From Hyphomicrobiales bacterium (GTDB taxonomy: Bacteria > Pseudomonadota > Alphaproteobacteria > Rhizobiales > Rhizobiaceae): DNA of 64,000 nucleotides. Within the stretch, counting starts at the first letter, position 1, and the number at the start of each line of letters is the position of its first letter. Shown here one piece after another: positions 1-7,610 of this stretch. Under the pieces are notes generated by a model, which was not told where the DNA came from, made no database searches, and saw only the letters and a list, made by a program, of their open reading frames with translations. The DNA is taken from positions 1 through 64,000 of the forward strand of contig JAFKJY010000047.1 in the NCBI GenBank assembly GCA_017305835.1, in the 5' to 3' direction. A program made the translations under genes and the position numbers.

Positions 1-341
1 ATCTGGTCGCCGATCCGCATCAGCGGGTTGAGGGCCGTCATCGGCTCCTGGAAGATCATCGACAGGCGGCGGCTGCGGATGCGCCGGAAGCCCGCCTCGC
101 CGAGGCCCTGGATCTCCCCGCCTTCGAGCAGGATGCGGCCGGCCGTCAGCCGCAGGCTGGCGGGCAGCAGGCCCATCACGGCGTGGGCGACGACCGACTT
201 GCCGGAGCCCGATTCGCCCACCATGCAGAGCGTCTCGCCGCGGCGCAGCGAGAACGAGATGTCCTCGGCCGCATGCGCCCGCTGGCCGGACGCCGGCAGC
301 GCGACCGTCAGGCCCTCGACCCTGAGCGCGTCGGCGGTCAT
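1..341 (-). CDS. Peptide-type ABC importer ATPase (DppD/OppD family), N-terminal part only
   Basis: First 113 residues of an ATP-hydrolysing subunit of a dipeptide/oligopeptide-type ABC importer; the rest lies beyond the left edge. The reading shows Walker A GESGSGKS (residues 42-49) and the Q-loop FQEPMTALNP (97-106), the form usual in DppD/OppD and unlike MalK. The ATG (341-339) overlaps the TGA of the upstream permease gene as ATGA, so the two are probably translationally coupled. It would energise the permeases encoded at 338-2154 from the cytoplasmic face. The substrate cannot be read from this fragment, and no binding-protein gene for this transporter lies inside the window. Confidence 0.9.
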   Translation of the reverse strand, partial: MTADALRVEGLTVALPASGQRAHAAEDISFSLRRGETLCMVGESGSGKSVVAHAVMGLLPASLRLTAGRILLEGGEIQGLGEAGFRRIRSRRLSMIFQEPMTALNPLMRIGDQ

Positions 342-1180
342 CGCATCGTCCCCAGTGCGCTGCGCGGGTTGAGCGCCTCGTTCAGCGCCTCGCCGAGGAA
401 GTTGATGGCGAGCACGGTGAGGAAGACGGCCAGTCCCGGCATCACGCTCACCCACCAGGCGGTGCGCAGCACGGTGCGCGAGGCGCCGACCATGTAGCCC
501 CAGCTCATCAGGTTGGGGTCGCCGAGGCCGATGAAGCTGATTGCCGCCTCCAGCAGGATCGCGGTCGCCACCATCAGCGAGGCCATGACGACGATCGGGC
601 CGAGCGCGTTGGGCAGGATCTCGCGCAGGATGATCGAGGCGTCGCCGCGGCCCGACAGCACGGCGGCCTCGACGAACTCGCGGTTGCGCAAGATGAGGAA
701 CTCGCCGCGCACGAGGCGGGCGACAGGCGGCCACGAGACGACCGAGATGGCGATGATGATGGAGCCGATGCTTGGCGTCAGGATCGCCACCAGCACGAGG
801 GCGAGCATGAAGTGCGGAACGGTCTGGAACAGCTCGGTGAGCCGCATCAGCGCGTCGTCGACGACGCCGCCATAATAGCCGGCGACGGCGCCGACGAGCA
901 TGCCGAGCAGGAAGGGCAGGGCGGTGGCGACGATGCCGACCAGCAGCGAGACGCGGGCGCCGTAGAAGATGCCCGACAGCAGGCTGCGGCCGATCGTGTC
1001 GGTGCCGAGCAGGAAGCCGTCGCTCAGCGGCCGCGCCATCGGCGGGCCGACCACCTCCCACGGGCCGCCCGGGAAGACGAACGGCGCCGACAGCGCCATG
1101 GCGACAACGACGAGCAGGATCGCGGCCGAGGCGACGAAGACGATGTCCCTGCGCGGCAGGCGGGCGGCCAGGCGTCTCAT
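338..1180 (-). CDS. Peptide-type ABC importer permease (DppC family)
   Basis: Inner-membrane permease of 280 residues, the usual DppC length. One hydrophobic segment lies near residues 15-35, followed by the typical periplasmic stretch ending in LLGTDTIGRS and a five-helix permease core. The cytoplasmic EAA loop reads VLSGRGDASIILREILPN, which docks on the ATPase. The ATG at 1180 overlaps the stop of the DppB-like gene as ATGA, and its own stop overlaps the ATPase start the same way, so the three genes form a tightly coupled operon. Homologues carry di-/oligopeptides, but also opines, nickel and glycosides, so the substrate is open. Confidence 0.92.
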   Translation of the reverse strand: MRRLAARLPRRDIVFVASAAILLVVVAMALSAPFVFPGGPWEVVGPPMARPLSDGFLLGTDTIGRSLLSGIFYGARVSLLVGIVATALPFLLGMLVGAVAGYYGGVVDDALMRLTELFQTVPHFMLALVLVAILTPSIGSIIIAISVVSWPPVARLVRGEFLILRNREFVEAAVLSGRGDASIILREILPNALGPIVVMASLMVATAILLEAAISFIGLGDPNLMSWGYMVGASRTVLRTAWWVSVMPGLAVFLTVLAINFLGEALNEALNPRSALGTMR

Positions 1181-2154
1181 GCGCGGGCCCCCGTGCGCGG
1201 GTCGATGAGCAGATAGAGCCCGTCGACGATCAGGTTGGCGACCACGACGAGCAGCGAGGTGACGAAGAAGACGGCGAGCAGCGTGTTGTAGTCGCGCTGG
1301 AGCACCGCGTTGAAGGCGAGCAGGCCGAGGCCGGGCCAGCCGAAGATCGTCTCGATGATGATCGCGCCGCTGAGGAGCTGTCCGACCTGCACGCCGGCGA
1401 GCGTGACGATCGGCAGCACGGCATTGCGCAGCGCGTGCACGAAGAGGATGCGGCGGCGGCCGACGCCCTTGGCCCGCGCCGTCTTGATGAAGTCCATGTC
1501 GAGCGTCTCGACCATGCTGGCGCGGGTCATGCGCGCGTAGAGCGCGAGGTAGAAAAGGGTGAGCGTCAGCACCGGCAGGACGAGGTGGCGCAGCCGGTCG
1601 AGGAGGGCCGGGAATCCGCTCTCCGGCCCGCCGATCATGGTGCGCCCGAAGGCGGGCAGCCAGTTGAGCTCGACCGAGAAGACCAGCACCAGCAGCAGGC
1701 CGACCCAGAACAGCGGCGTCGCGTAGAAGATCAGCGAGACGGCGGTCGAGACGCGGTCCCAGACGCCGCCGCGGTTGACCGCCGCCAGCGTGCCCAGCAG
1801 CACGCCCGCGGCGAGCGCCAGAACGAAGGCGGTGGCTGTGATCTCCAGCGTCGAGGGCAGCCGCTCCCAGATGATGTCGGCGACCGGACGGCGCTCGCGG
1901 TAGCTCATGCCGAAATCGAGTACGGCGAGCTTCTGGAGATAGATGCCGAGCTGCACCGGCAGCGGCTCGTCGAGGCCGAAATCGGAGCGGAGCTGGGCGA
2001 GGTAGGTCGCGTCGGCGTCGCCGCTCTGGCCGGCGATCACGGTGGCCGGGTCGCCCGGCGCGACCCTGATCAGCAGGAAGTTGAGGATAGCGACGGCGAG
2101 CACGATGAGGCAGGCCTTGACCAGCCGCCCCAGCACGTAGCGGAAGGCGCGCAT
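1177..2154 (-). CDS. Peptide-type ABC importer permease (DppB family)
   Basis: Inner-membrane permease of 325 residues. It has an N-terminal membrane helix (VLGRLVKACLIVLAVAILNF), the DppB-typical RVAPGDPA segment after it, and the EAA loop ARAKGVGRRRILFVHALRNA that contacts the ATPase. It is the promoter-proximal gene of the minus-strand operon continuing into the DppC-like permease and the partial ATPase. The upstream intergenic stretch (2155-2327) holds a perfect inverted repeat at 2263-2276. A GntR-type regulator ends immediately upstream in the same direction. Together they suggest control by that regulator, but I could not place a convincing -35/-10 pair. Confidence 0.92.
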   Translation of the reverse strand: MRAFRYVLGRLVKACLIVLAVAILNFLLIRVAPGDPATVIAGQSGDADATYLAQLRSDFGLDEPLPVQLGIYLQKLAVLDFGMSYRERRPVADIIWERLPSTLEITATAFVLALAAGVLLGTLAAVNRGGVWDRVSTAVSLIFYATPLFWVGLLLVLVFSVELNWLPAFGRTMIGGPESGFPALLDRLRHLVLPVLTLTLFYLALYARMTRASMVETLDMDFIKTARAKGVGRRRILFVHALRNAVLPIVTLAGVQVGQLLSGAIIIETIFGWPGLGLLAFNAVLQRDYNTLLAVFFVTSLLVVVANLIVDGLYLLIDPRTGARA

Positions 2155-2262
2155 CAGACGGCCGTCCCGCAGGCACGCCCGGCCCGCATCCCGTGTCGTT
2201 CGATTTCCGGCACCTTCTCCTCCACTCGCTGGCAGCCTATCCGGCGGACCGCCCGCCGGCTG

Positions 2263-2276
2263 GTATCAGATGATAC
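2263..2276. promoter_or_regulatory. 14-bp palindrome, candidate GntR operator
   Basis: Perfect inverted repeat GTATCA-GA-TGATAC, about 110 bp upstream of the DppB-like start and 50 bp beyond the GntR-type gene. The size and two-base spacer match operators of GntR-family dimers. It stands out as the only AT-rich word in this GC-rich gap. The cognate regulator is inferred from proximity only. Confidence 0.5.
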
Positions 2277-2327
2277 ACAACCGGAAGGGGTGCCGAAGGG
2301 TGACCGGGGCGAGGGTGGCGCGGGGCG

Positions 2328-3116
2328 CTAGCCCTTCAGGTCGACGGAGAAGTCGAGCCGAACGAGGTCGCCGCGGAAGAAGAGGTGGCCGAAATAGATG
2401 ATCGTGCCGGTGCCGTCGCGGATGATGCGGCGCAGCTCGGCGATCGGCGCGGCCTCGTGGATGCCGAGGTTGCGGGCGAGCTTCAGGTCGGCCTCGCCGA
2501 TGGTCAGCGTCTGCTGGATCTGGCCGAGATCTGCGTGGCGCGCGGCCAGCCGTTCGAGGATCGGCCGCGTTTCGCCGGCCTTGCTGTCGAGACCCGCATA
2601 GGTCGCGCTGTCGATCAGGATCTCGGTCATGGCGACGGGATGCGGGAACTCGGAATGATGGTGCAGGTGGACGACGCGGTGATAGGCCTCGCTCTGGCGG
2701 CCCTCGGCCGGCGCGACGGGCAGCGGCCGCCCCCACGGCCCGCTTTCCAGCTCGGTGACGACGATCGATGAGGAATGGGTCTCCAGCTCGGCCAGGTTGA
2801 GCGCCAGCGTGAACCAGCGGCGGTCGAGCGGGTGGGCGGTGACCGAGCTGCCGCGCCGGTCGCGATGGCGGGCGATCAGTCCCTCGTCGGCCAGGAGGTC
2901 GAGCGCGTGGCGGACGGTGACGCGGCCGACCTCGAATTCCTCGACCAGCGCGTCGAGCGCCGGCAGGCGATCGCCCGGCTGCCACTCGCCGGAGGAAATG
3001 CGGCGGCGCAGCACCGAGGCGACGCGGCGATAGGTGGAGATGCCCAGACGCTGCGGGCGATCGGCTGCGCGCATGGAGCGGGCCTGTTTCGGCGGCGACT
3101 TGGAAGGCTGCTTCAC
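2328..3116 (-). CDS. GntR-family transcriptional regulator, HutC subfamily (UTRA domain)
   Basis: Cytoplasmic repressor-type regulator of about 262 residues. The N-terminal winged helix-turn-helix is clear: YRRVASVLRRRISSGEWQPG, then LPALDALVEEFEVGRVTVRH and a wing RHRDRRGSSV. A C-terminal UTRA effector domain follows, ending FGHLFFRGDLVRLDFSVDL. UTRA domains of this class sense sugar phosphates, amines or histidine derivatives. I prefer the GTG at 3116 because GGGAG lies 7 bases before it; an in-frame ATG at 3182 lacks a comparable site. It lies between the sugar-acid island and the peptide-type importer and could regulate either. The palindrome at 2263-2276 is the nearest candidate operator. 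Confidence 0.87.
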   Translation of the reverse strand: MKQPSKSPPKQARSMRAADRPQRLGISTYRRVASVLRRRISSGEWQPGDRLPALDALVEEFEVGRVTVRHALDLLADEGLIARHRDRRGSSVTAHPLDRRWFTLALNLAELETHSSSIVVTELESGPWGRPLPVAPAEGRQSEAYHRVVHLHHHSEFPHPVAMTEILIDSATYAGLDSKAGETRPILERLAARHADLGQIQQTLTIGEADLKLARNLGIHEAAPIAELRRIIRDGTGTIIYFGHLFFRGDLVRLDFSVDLKG

Positions 3117-3231
3117 ACTCGTTCTCCCGGTGCCGCTGCCGGCTCCCTCGGAAACACCGCCGGCGCAGGGCGGCGATGTCACTAGCGCATAAGCGCCGTC
3201 TTGTCACAATCGCGCAGGGCTGCGGCCATGC

Positions 3232-4356
3232 CTACCGGACCTCGAAGCGCTCGAAAACCTCCTGCCTGACGACGTCGCCCAGCCCGGGCGCACCGGACAG
3301 GCGCTGCCTGCCGTCCTCGACCACAGGCGCTTCTTCGAGCAGCATGTCGAACAGCGGGTTGGGCAGCGAATCCATCTCCAGCCAGGACATGCCGTCGATC
3401 GCGGCGCTGAGATGGGCGCTGGCGTAGAGGCCGACGGGACCGCCATACATGTGCAGGCAGGCGCGGCGGCCGGCGGCGAGGATTTCGCGGCAGACGCGGC
3501 CGCCCTCGCTGATGCCGCCGGTCTTGGTGATGTCGGGCTGGACGACGTCCGGCCGGATGGTGTCGAGGATGTGCCGGAAGCCGGCGAGGCGGTAGGCATT
3601 CTCGCCGAGCGCCACCGGCGGGCGCACGGGCTCGTCGCACCACGCGACATAGGCGTCAGGATCGTCGACGAGGAACGGCTCCTCCAGCCAGCCCAGCTCC
3701 AGCCCGGCGAGCGCGGCGGCCAGCGGGCGCAACGTCTCGAGCGTGAAGGACTGCGTTGCGTCGGCCATCAGCGGCCGCGCGCCGGCAATAGTGCGGGCTT
3801 CGCGCAGCCGGTCGAGGAGTTGCGGGTCGCTGCCGGGGACGCGGAACTTGAAGCGGGTGTGGCCGAGGGCGGCCATGTCCTCGATCGCCGCCGGGCGGCG
3901 GATCGGCAGGTTGGTGGCGTAGACGTCGACGCCACCGAGCGACGTGCTGCCGCGGATATAGTCGCAGAGCGGCAGGCCGGCGCGGCGGGCGAGCAGGTCC
4001 CACATCGCGATGTCGGCGCCGCACAGCGCCTGCTGGAAGGGACCGACGGCGCCGAGCTGGTTGGCGAGCGCGCGCATGGTGCCCGCCAGCATCCCGTAGA
4101 GCGCGGCCGGGTCGTCGAGCGTGCGGCCGACGAGCGCCGGGCGGACCACGTTGGTCAGGATGTCGACGCGCTCGCGGCAGCCCCAGGGCGGGAAGTTGCC
4201 CCACGCCTCGCCGACGCCCCACGCGCCGTCGACCGTCTCGATGCGGACGAGGATGTTGTGGCGGGTGGTGACCGTGCCGAAGGGCGCGACGATCGGCGTT
4301 TCGAGCGGCGCGGCGACGAGCGCGACGCGGACCCTGTCGATGACGGGCGCGGTCAA
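3232..4356 (-). CDS. Enolase-superfamily dehydratase/racemase (mandelate racemase-like)
   Basis: Protein of 374 residues with the two-domain enolase-superfamily plan: N-terminal capping domain (about 1-125), then a modified TIM barrel. Visible active-site elements are Lys170 and Arg172 (FKFR, in place of the usual KxK), metal ligands Asp199 (MADA), the LEEP glutamate near 225 and Glu252 (GEN), and the Asp275 (QPDITK)/His302 (LHMYGG) dyad of the mandelate racemase subgroup. Such enzymes abstract the alpha proton of an acid sugar, usually dehydrating it to a 2-keto-3-deoxy acid. It starts at TTG (4356) with GAGG a few bases upstream, directly after the MalG-type permease gene. The substrate is probably an aldonate or aldarate, by context. 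Confidence 0.85.
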   Translation of the reverse strand: MTAPVIDRVRVALVAAPLETPIVAPFGTVTTRHNILVRIETVDGAWGVGEAWGNFPPWGCRERVDILTNVVRPALVGRTLDDPAALYGMLAGTMRALANQLGAVGPFQQALCGADIAMWDLLARRAGLPLCDYIRGSTSLGGVDVYATNLPIRRPAAIEDMAALGHTRFKFRVPGSDPQLLDRLREARTIAGARPLMADATQSFTLETLRPLAAALAGLELGWLEEPFLVDDPDAYVAWCDEPVRPPVALGENAYRLAGFRHILDTIRPDVVQPDITKTGGISEGGRVCREILAAGRRACLHMYGGPVGLYASAHLSAAIDGMSWLEMDSLPNPLFDMLLEEAPVVEDGRQRLSGAPGLGDVVRQEVFERFEVR

Positions 4357-4366
4357 CGACGCCTCG

Positions 4367-5203
4367 TCACTTGACGGCGCCGGCGACGCGTCCGGGCGAG
4401 ATGCGGCCCTGGATCGGCAGGAACAGCAGGAAGACGGGCAGCGTCGTCACCACCGAGGCCGCCATCACAGCGCCCCAGTCGACGTAGTCGTCTCCGAAAT
4501 ACTGGTAGAGGCCGAGCGGCAGCGTCTTCAGCTCGGTCTGCGTGAGGAAGGCGAGTGCGAACAGATATTCGGTCCAGCAGAGCAGGAAGGCGTAGGTGGC
4601 GGTCGCCACGAAACCGGGCAGCATGACCGGGCAGATGATCATCCAGATCACCTGCCAGCGCGAGGCACCGTCGATGATTGCCGCCTCGTCGAGGCTCTTG
4701 GGCACCGTCACCAGATAGCCGACCAGCATGTAGACTGAGAAGGGGATGGTGAAAGCGGTGTAGGTCAGGATCATCCCGACATAGCTGTTGATCAGGTTGA
4801 GCGTGGCGAAGGCCACGAAGAGCGGGTTGATCAGCACGATCCACGGGAAGACCTGGCCGAACAGAATCGCCATGAACAGGGTGCGCTTGAAGCGGAACTC
4901 GAAGCGCGAGAAGGCGTAGGCCGCCATGATCGACAGCGCGGTCGACACCACGGTGGCGACCACGCAGATGACCAGGCTGTTGAAGATGAAGCGGCCGAAG
5001 CCCGCCTGGAAGATGCGGAGATAGTTGCGGAAGGTGAGCGTCTCGGTCGACGACAGCAGGCCGCCGCCGGGACGGAACGAGCCGACCAGAACGTAGATCG
5101 CCGGGTAGACCAGCACGAACAGCGTGACGACGGCGAACAGCAGGATGACGATGAGCCGCCAGGCGCCGGGGTCGCGCCAGTGGCGGGAGCCGGTCGCGGC
5201 CAT
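4367..5203 (-). CDS. Sugar-type ABC importer permease (MalG family)
   Basis: Inner-membrane permease of 278 residues belonging to carbohydrate-type (CUT1) importers. The N-terminal helix LIVILLFAVVTLFVLVYPAI precedes a periplasmic loop and five further helices. The EAA loop reads EAAIIDGASRWQVIWMIICP, the contact point for a MalK-type ATPase. The ATG at 5203 overlaps the stop of the MalF-type gene (ATGA), and the enolase-superfamily gene follows within about 10 bases. The matching ATPase is not in this operon: it is encoded divergently at 8577-9638, which links the two arms of the island. Confidence 0.92.
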   Translation of the reverse strand: MAATGSRHWRDPGAWRLIVILLFAVVTLFVLVYPAIYVLVGSFRPGGGLLSSTETLTFRNYLRIFQAGFGRFIFNSLVICVVATVVSTALSIMAAYAFSRFEFRFKRTLFMAILFGQVFPWIVLINPLFVAFATLNLINSYVGMILTYTAFTIPFSVYMLVGYLVTVPKSLDEAAIIDGASRWQVIWMIICPVMLPGFVATATYAFLLCWTEYLFALAFLTQTELKTLPLGLYQYFGDDYVDWGAVMAASVVTTLPVFLLFLPIQGRISPGRVAGAVK

Positions 5204-6099
5204 CACAGCGTCTCCTCGAGCTGGCGCTGCGCGACGAGCCGCAGGTACAGGATGCCGAAGGCGCCCATGACGACCGCCATCACCATGCCGATGGCCGAGC
5301 TGTAGCCGAGGCGGAAATCGACGAAGGCCTTCAGGTAGACCTCGGTGGCGAGCACGTTGGTGAAGGTGCCCGGACCGGCGCCGGTGGCGAGCCAGACATA
5401 GACGAAGTTGTTGAACGACCAGAACACCGACATCAGCCCCAGCACGAGGATGGCGGGCATCAGGAAGGGCAGCGTCACGAAGCGGAAGGTTTGCCACGAA
5501 GTCGCGCCGTCGAGTTCGGCCGCCTCGTAATATTCCTCCGGCACGGTCTGCAGGCTGGAGAGCAGCGACAGCGCGATCAGCGGCACCGTGTTCCACAGCA
5601 TGATCAGCACGATCGAGGGCCAGACGGTGCGGATGTCGGCGAGGAAGGCGATCGGCTGGCTGATGAGGCCGAGGCCGATGAGGGCATCGTTGACGAAGCC
5701 GTTGCGCTCCAGGAGGAAGCGCCAGATCACCACCGCCACGATCGGCGGCGTCGCCCAGGGGATGAGGAGCGCGAAGCGCGAGACGGCGGCGAGCCGCAGC
5801 ACACGCATGGCGCGGGTATTGAGCAGCAGCGCGATGCCCAGGCCGAACAGCAGGCGCAGCACGACCGAGGTGGCCGTCAGCCAGATGAAGGTGTTGAAGA
5901 GGATGTGGTTGAATTCGCCGCTGTGGAACAGCTCGCGGTAGTTGGCGAGGCCGACCCAGTTGCCGCCCTTCTTCATGCCGAGCAGCGACAGGTCGGTGAA
6001 GGAGATGCGCAGGTTGTCGAAGATCGGATAGCCGTAGAAGAGGACCAGGAGCACCATCGACGGCAGCAGCATCGTGGTGATGAAAAGCCTGTCGCGCAT
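5203..6099 (-). CDS. Sugar-type ABC importer permease (MalF family)
   Basis: Inner-membrane permease of 298 residues. The first helix near residues 7-27 (TTMLLPSMVLLVLFYGYPIF) is followed by the usual CUT1 pattern FTNYRELF-like periplasmic segment (here GLANYRELFHSGEF) and the EAA loop EAAELDGATSWQTFRFVTLP. It pairs with the MalG-type permease encoded immediately downstream with ATGA overlap. It lies 36 bases after the binding-protein gene, giving the standard E-F-G order. Confidence 0.92.
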   Translation of the reverse strand: MRDRLFITTMLLPSMVLLVLFYGYPIFDNLRISFTDLSLLGMKKGGNWVGLANYRELFHSGEFNHILFNTFIWLTATSVVLRLLFGLGIALLLNTRAMRVLRLAAVSRFALLIPWATPPIVAVVIWRFLLERNGFVNDALIGLGLISQPIAFLADIRTVWPSIVLIMLWNTVPLIALSLLSSLQTVPEEYYEAAELDGATSWQTFRFVTLPFLMPAILVLGLMSVFWSFNNFVYVWLATGAGPGTFTNVLATEVYLKAFVDFRLGYSSAIGMVMAVVMGAFGILYLRLVAQRQLEETL

Positions 6100-6135
6100 G
6101 CTGCTCCTGGACCCGGTTCTACGTCTCGACCGATC

Positions 6136-7410
6136 TTACGGCATCTGCTTGCCGATTTCGGCCAGCAGCTCCTTGGCAGCATCCTCCGTCGAGACCTGTC
6201 CCGACAAGGCCTTGCCGAAGGCGCGCTGCGTGGCGTTCCACAGCGTGCCGATCGGAACCGGCCCGCTGGCATAGGCGCCCCAGGTGCGGGCGAAGGGGAA
6301 CTGCTCGGCGAAGCCCTTCAGCGGAGCGCCGAAGTCGATCTGCTTCAACAGCGAGTTCTGCGCCGGGAACTGGGTGCGGTAGAAATTCGCGAAGACGCCC
6401 TGCGAGGCCATGTACTTGACGAACTTCCACGCCTCGTCCGGATGCTTGGTGTTGGCGTTGATGACGAGCATGCGGCCGCCGATCATCGAGCTCTTGGTGT
6501 CCGGCTGGTGCGGGAAGGGACCCGACGCGAAAGGCGGCTCCTTGCCCGGATTGGCGTCGGCATAGGCCTTGAGGATTTCCTTGTAGGTGTTGGGCGGCAT
6601 GGCGCCCATCGCCTGGTTGCCGCTGACGAGCGCCTGCATGATCGCCGGATCGTGCGCGTCGCTGGCGGCGAGGTTCGACTGCGGGTTGTCGCCGCCGTCC
6701 ATGTACTGCTTGTAGTAGTTCATCGCCGCGACGACGTCCGCGGGCTCCAGGCCGAGCGCGTAGGAGCCGTCCTGCTTCTGCACGATCAGCGCCTTGCCTT
6801 CCGACCACCAGTAGAAGTTGGCGAGGAACCACATGGCGCCGGAGGCGGAGCTGCCGGCCGGGAAGCCGAAGCCGGCCTTGCCGGTCTTCTTGTAGACGGC
6901 CTCGCTGTCCTTGCGCATGTCCTCCCAGGTCGTCGGCAGACTGTCTATGCCGGCCTCCTTGAGCAGGTCGGTGCGGTAGACCATCGCCCAGGTGTCGGTC
7001 GTCCAGGGCAGGCCGTAGATCTTGCCGTCCTTGCCGTGGGCGAGGTCCTGCGCGGCGAAGTCGGCGAAGCCGTTGGGCGGCGGATCCTTCTGCAGGAAAT
7101 CGTCGAGCGCGAGCGTGGCGCCCGCGTCGCCCATCTCGGTGACCCAGACCTGCGCCACGTGGGCGACGTCCGGCCCCTGGCCGACGGCGGCCTCGCGCAG
7201 GAACTGGTTGCGCGCGTCCTTCCAGCCGATGCGCTGCAGCTCGACCTTGATGTCGGGGTTCTGCTTCTGGAACTCGTCGATCGCCCCGCGGACTTCCTGC
7301 TCGGTGTCGTTGAAGCGGAACGTGATGGTGACGGGATCAGCGGCGGCGATGCCGGCTGTTCCCACGATCGCCGCGCTCGCGATGAGCCCGGCGGCAAGCA
7401 ATTTGAGCAT
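6136..7410 (-). CDS. Periplasmic sugar-binding protein (family 1, MalE/UgpB-like)
   Basis: Solute-binding protein of 424 residues for the MalF/G permeases downstream. The N-terminus is a Sec signal peptide (MLKLLAAGLIASAAIVGTAG, cleavage probably after AAA), and the mature part begins DPVTITFRFNDTEQEVRGAI. The start is ATG 7410, because GGAGGA precedes it by 5-6 bases; longer readings run across the promoter. It is the first gene of the minus-strand operon. A consensus-like promoter (TTGACA, 17 bp, TATGGT) at 7484-7512 is overlapped by a 26-bp inverted repeat, which suggests repression by an inducer-responsive regulator. Confidence 0.92.
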   Translation of the reverse strand: MLKLLAAGLIASAAIVGTAGIAAADPVTITFRFNDTEQEVRGAIDEFQKQNPDIKVELQRIGWKDARNQFLREAAVGQGPDVAHVAQVWVTEMGDAGATLALDDFLQKDPPPNGFADFAAQDLAHGKDGKIYGLPWTTDTWAMVYRTDLLKEAGIDSLPTTWEDMRKDSEAVYKKTGKAGFGFPAGSSASGAMWFLANFYWWSEGKALIVQKQDGSYALGLEPADVVAAMNYYKQYMDGGDNPQSNLAASDAHDPAIMQALVSGNQAMGAMPPNTYKEILKAYADANPGKEPPFASGPFPHQPDTKSSMIGGRMLVINANTKHPDEAWKFVKYMASQGVFANFYRTQFPAQNSLLKQIDFGAPLKGFAEQFPFARTWGAYASGPVPIGTLWNATQRAFGKALSGQVSTEDAAKELLAEIGKQMP

Positions 7411-7476
7411 GGCTTCCTCCCATATGCCCGAAATGGCCTCCACGGCTCCGGCCGATGGCCGGTCCGAATTCCCGAT

Positions 7477-7502
7477 TAACAGAACCATATGTAATCCTGT
7501 TA
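7477..7502. promoter_or_regulatory. Operator 1 of a matched pair (TAACAG-N14-CTGTTA)
   Basis: Perfect 6-bp arms separated by 14 bases. It covers the spacer and -10 region of the leftward promoter of the binding-protein gene. A second copy with the same arms and spacing (AACAG-N14-CTGTT) lies at 7564-7587, and the inner bases GAAC-YAT and the C before CTGTT also match. The position implies repression of the leftward operon. The cognate protein is not identified. Confidence 0.65.
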
Positions 7503-7512
7503 TTGCTGTCAA
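7484..7512 (-). promoter_or_regulatory. Promoter of the leftward sugar-import operon
   Basis: On the minus strand, -35 TTGACA (7512-7507) and -10 TATGGT (7489-7484) are separated by 17 bp. This would start transcription near 7477, giving a leader of roughly 65 bases before the ATG at 7410. Operator 1 overlaps it. Confidence 0.6.
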
Positions 7513-7548
7513 ACGATGCGCATCGGAACGTCGACGAGGTGCGGGCGA

Positions 7549-7577
7549 TTGACGATCCCGAACAACAGAACTATCAA
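7549..7577 (+). promoter_or_regulatory. Promoter of the rightward lactonase/MalK/UxaA operon
   Basis: -35 TTGACG (7549-7554) and -10 TATCAA (7572-7577) with a 17-bp spacer. The predicted start near 7584 gives a leader of about 27 bases before the TTG at 7611, which supports that start over longer in-frame readings. Operator 2 (7564-7587) covers the spacer, -10 and start point. Confidence 0.6.
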
Positions 7578-7587
7578 TGGACCTGTT
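7564..7587. promoter_or_regulatory. Operator 2 of a matched pair (AACAG-N14-CTGTT)
   Basis: The arms AACAG (7564-7568) and CTGTT (7583-7587) have the same 14-base spacing as operator 1, 86 bp away, with additional shared inner bases. It lies over the rightward promoter. Two identical-format sites on two divergent promoters argue for a single regulator controlling both arms, possibly with looping. Confidence 0.65.
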
Positions 7588-7610
7588 TTAATCGGCTGAA
7601 AGTTCGACCG

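Noticed and set aside
5491-7479. Long plus-strand frame opposite the MalF-type and binding-protein genes
   Set aside because: Antisense shadow of two well-supported genes. It would also read through the divergent promoters.
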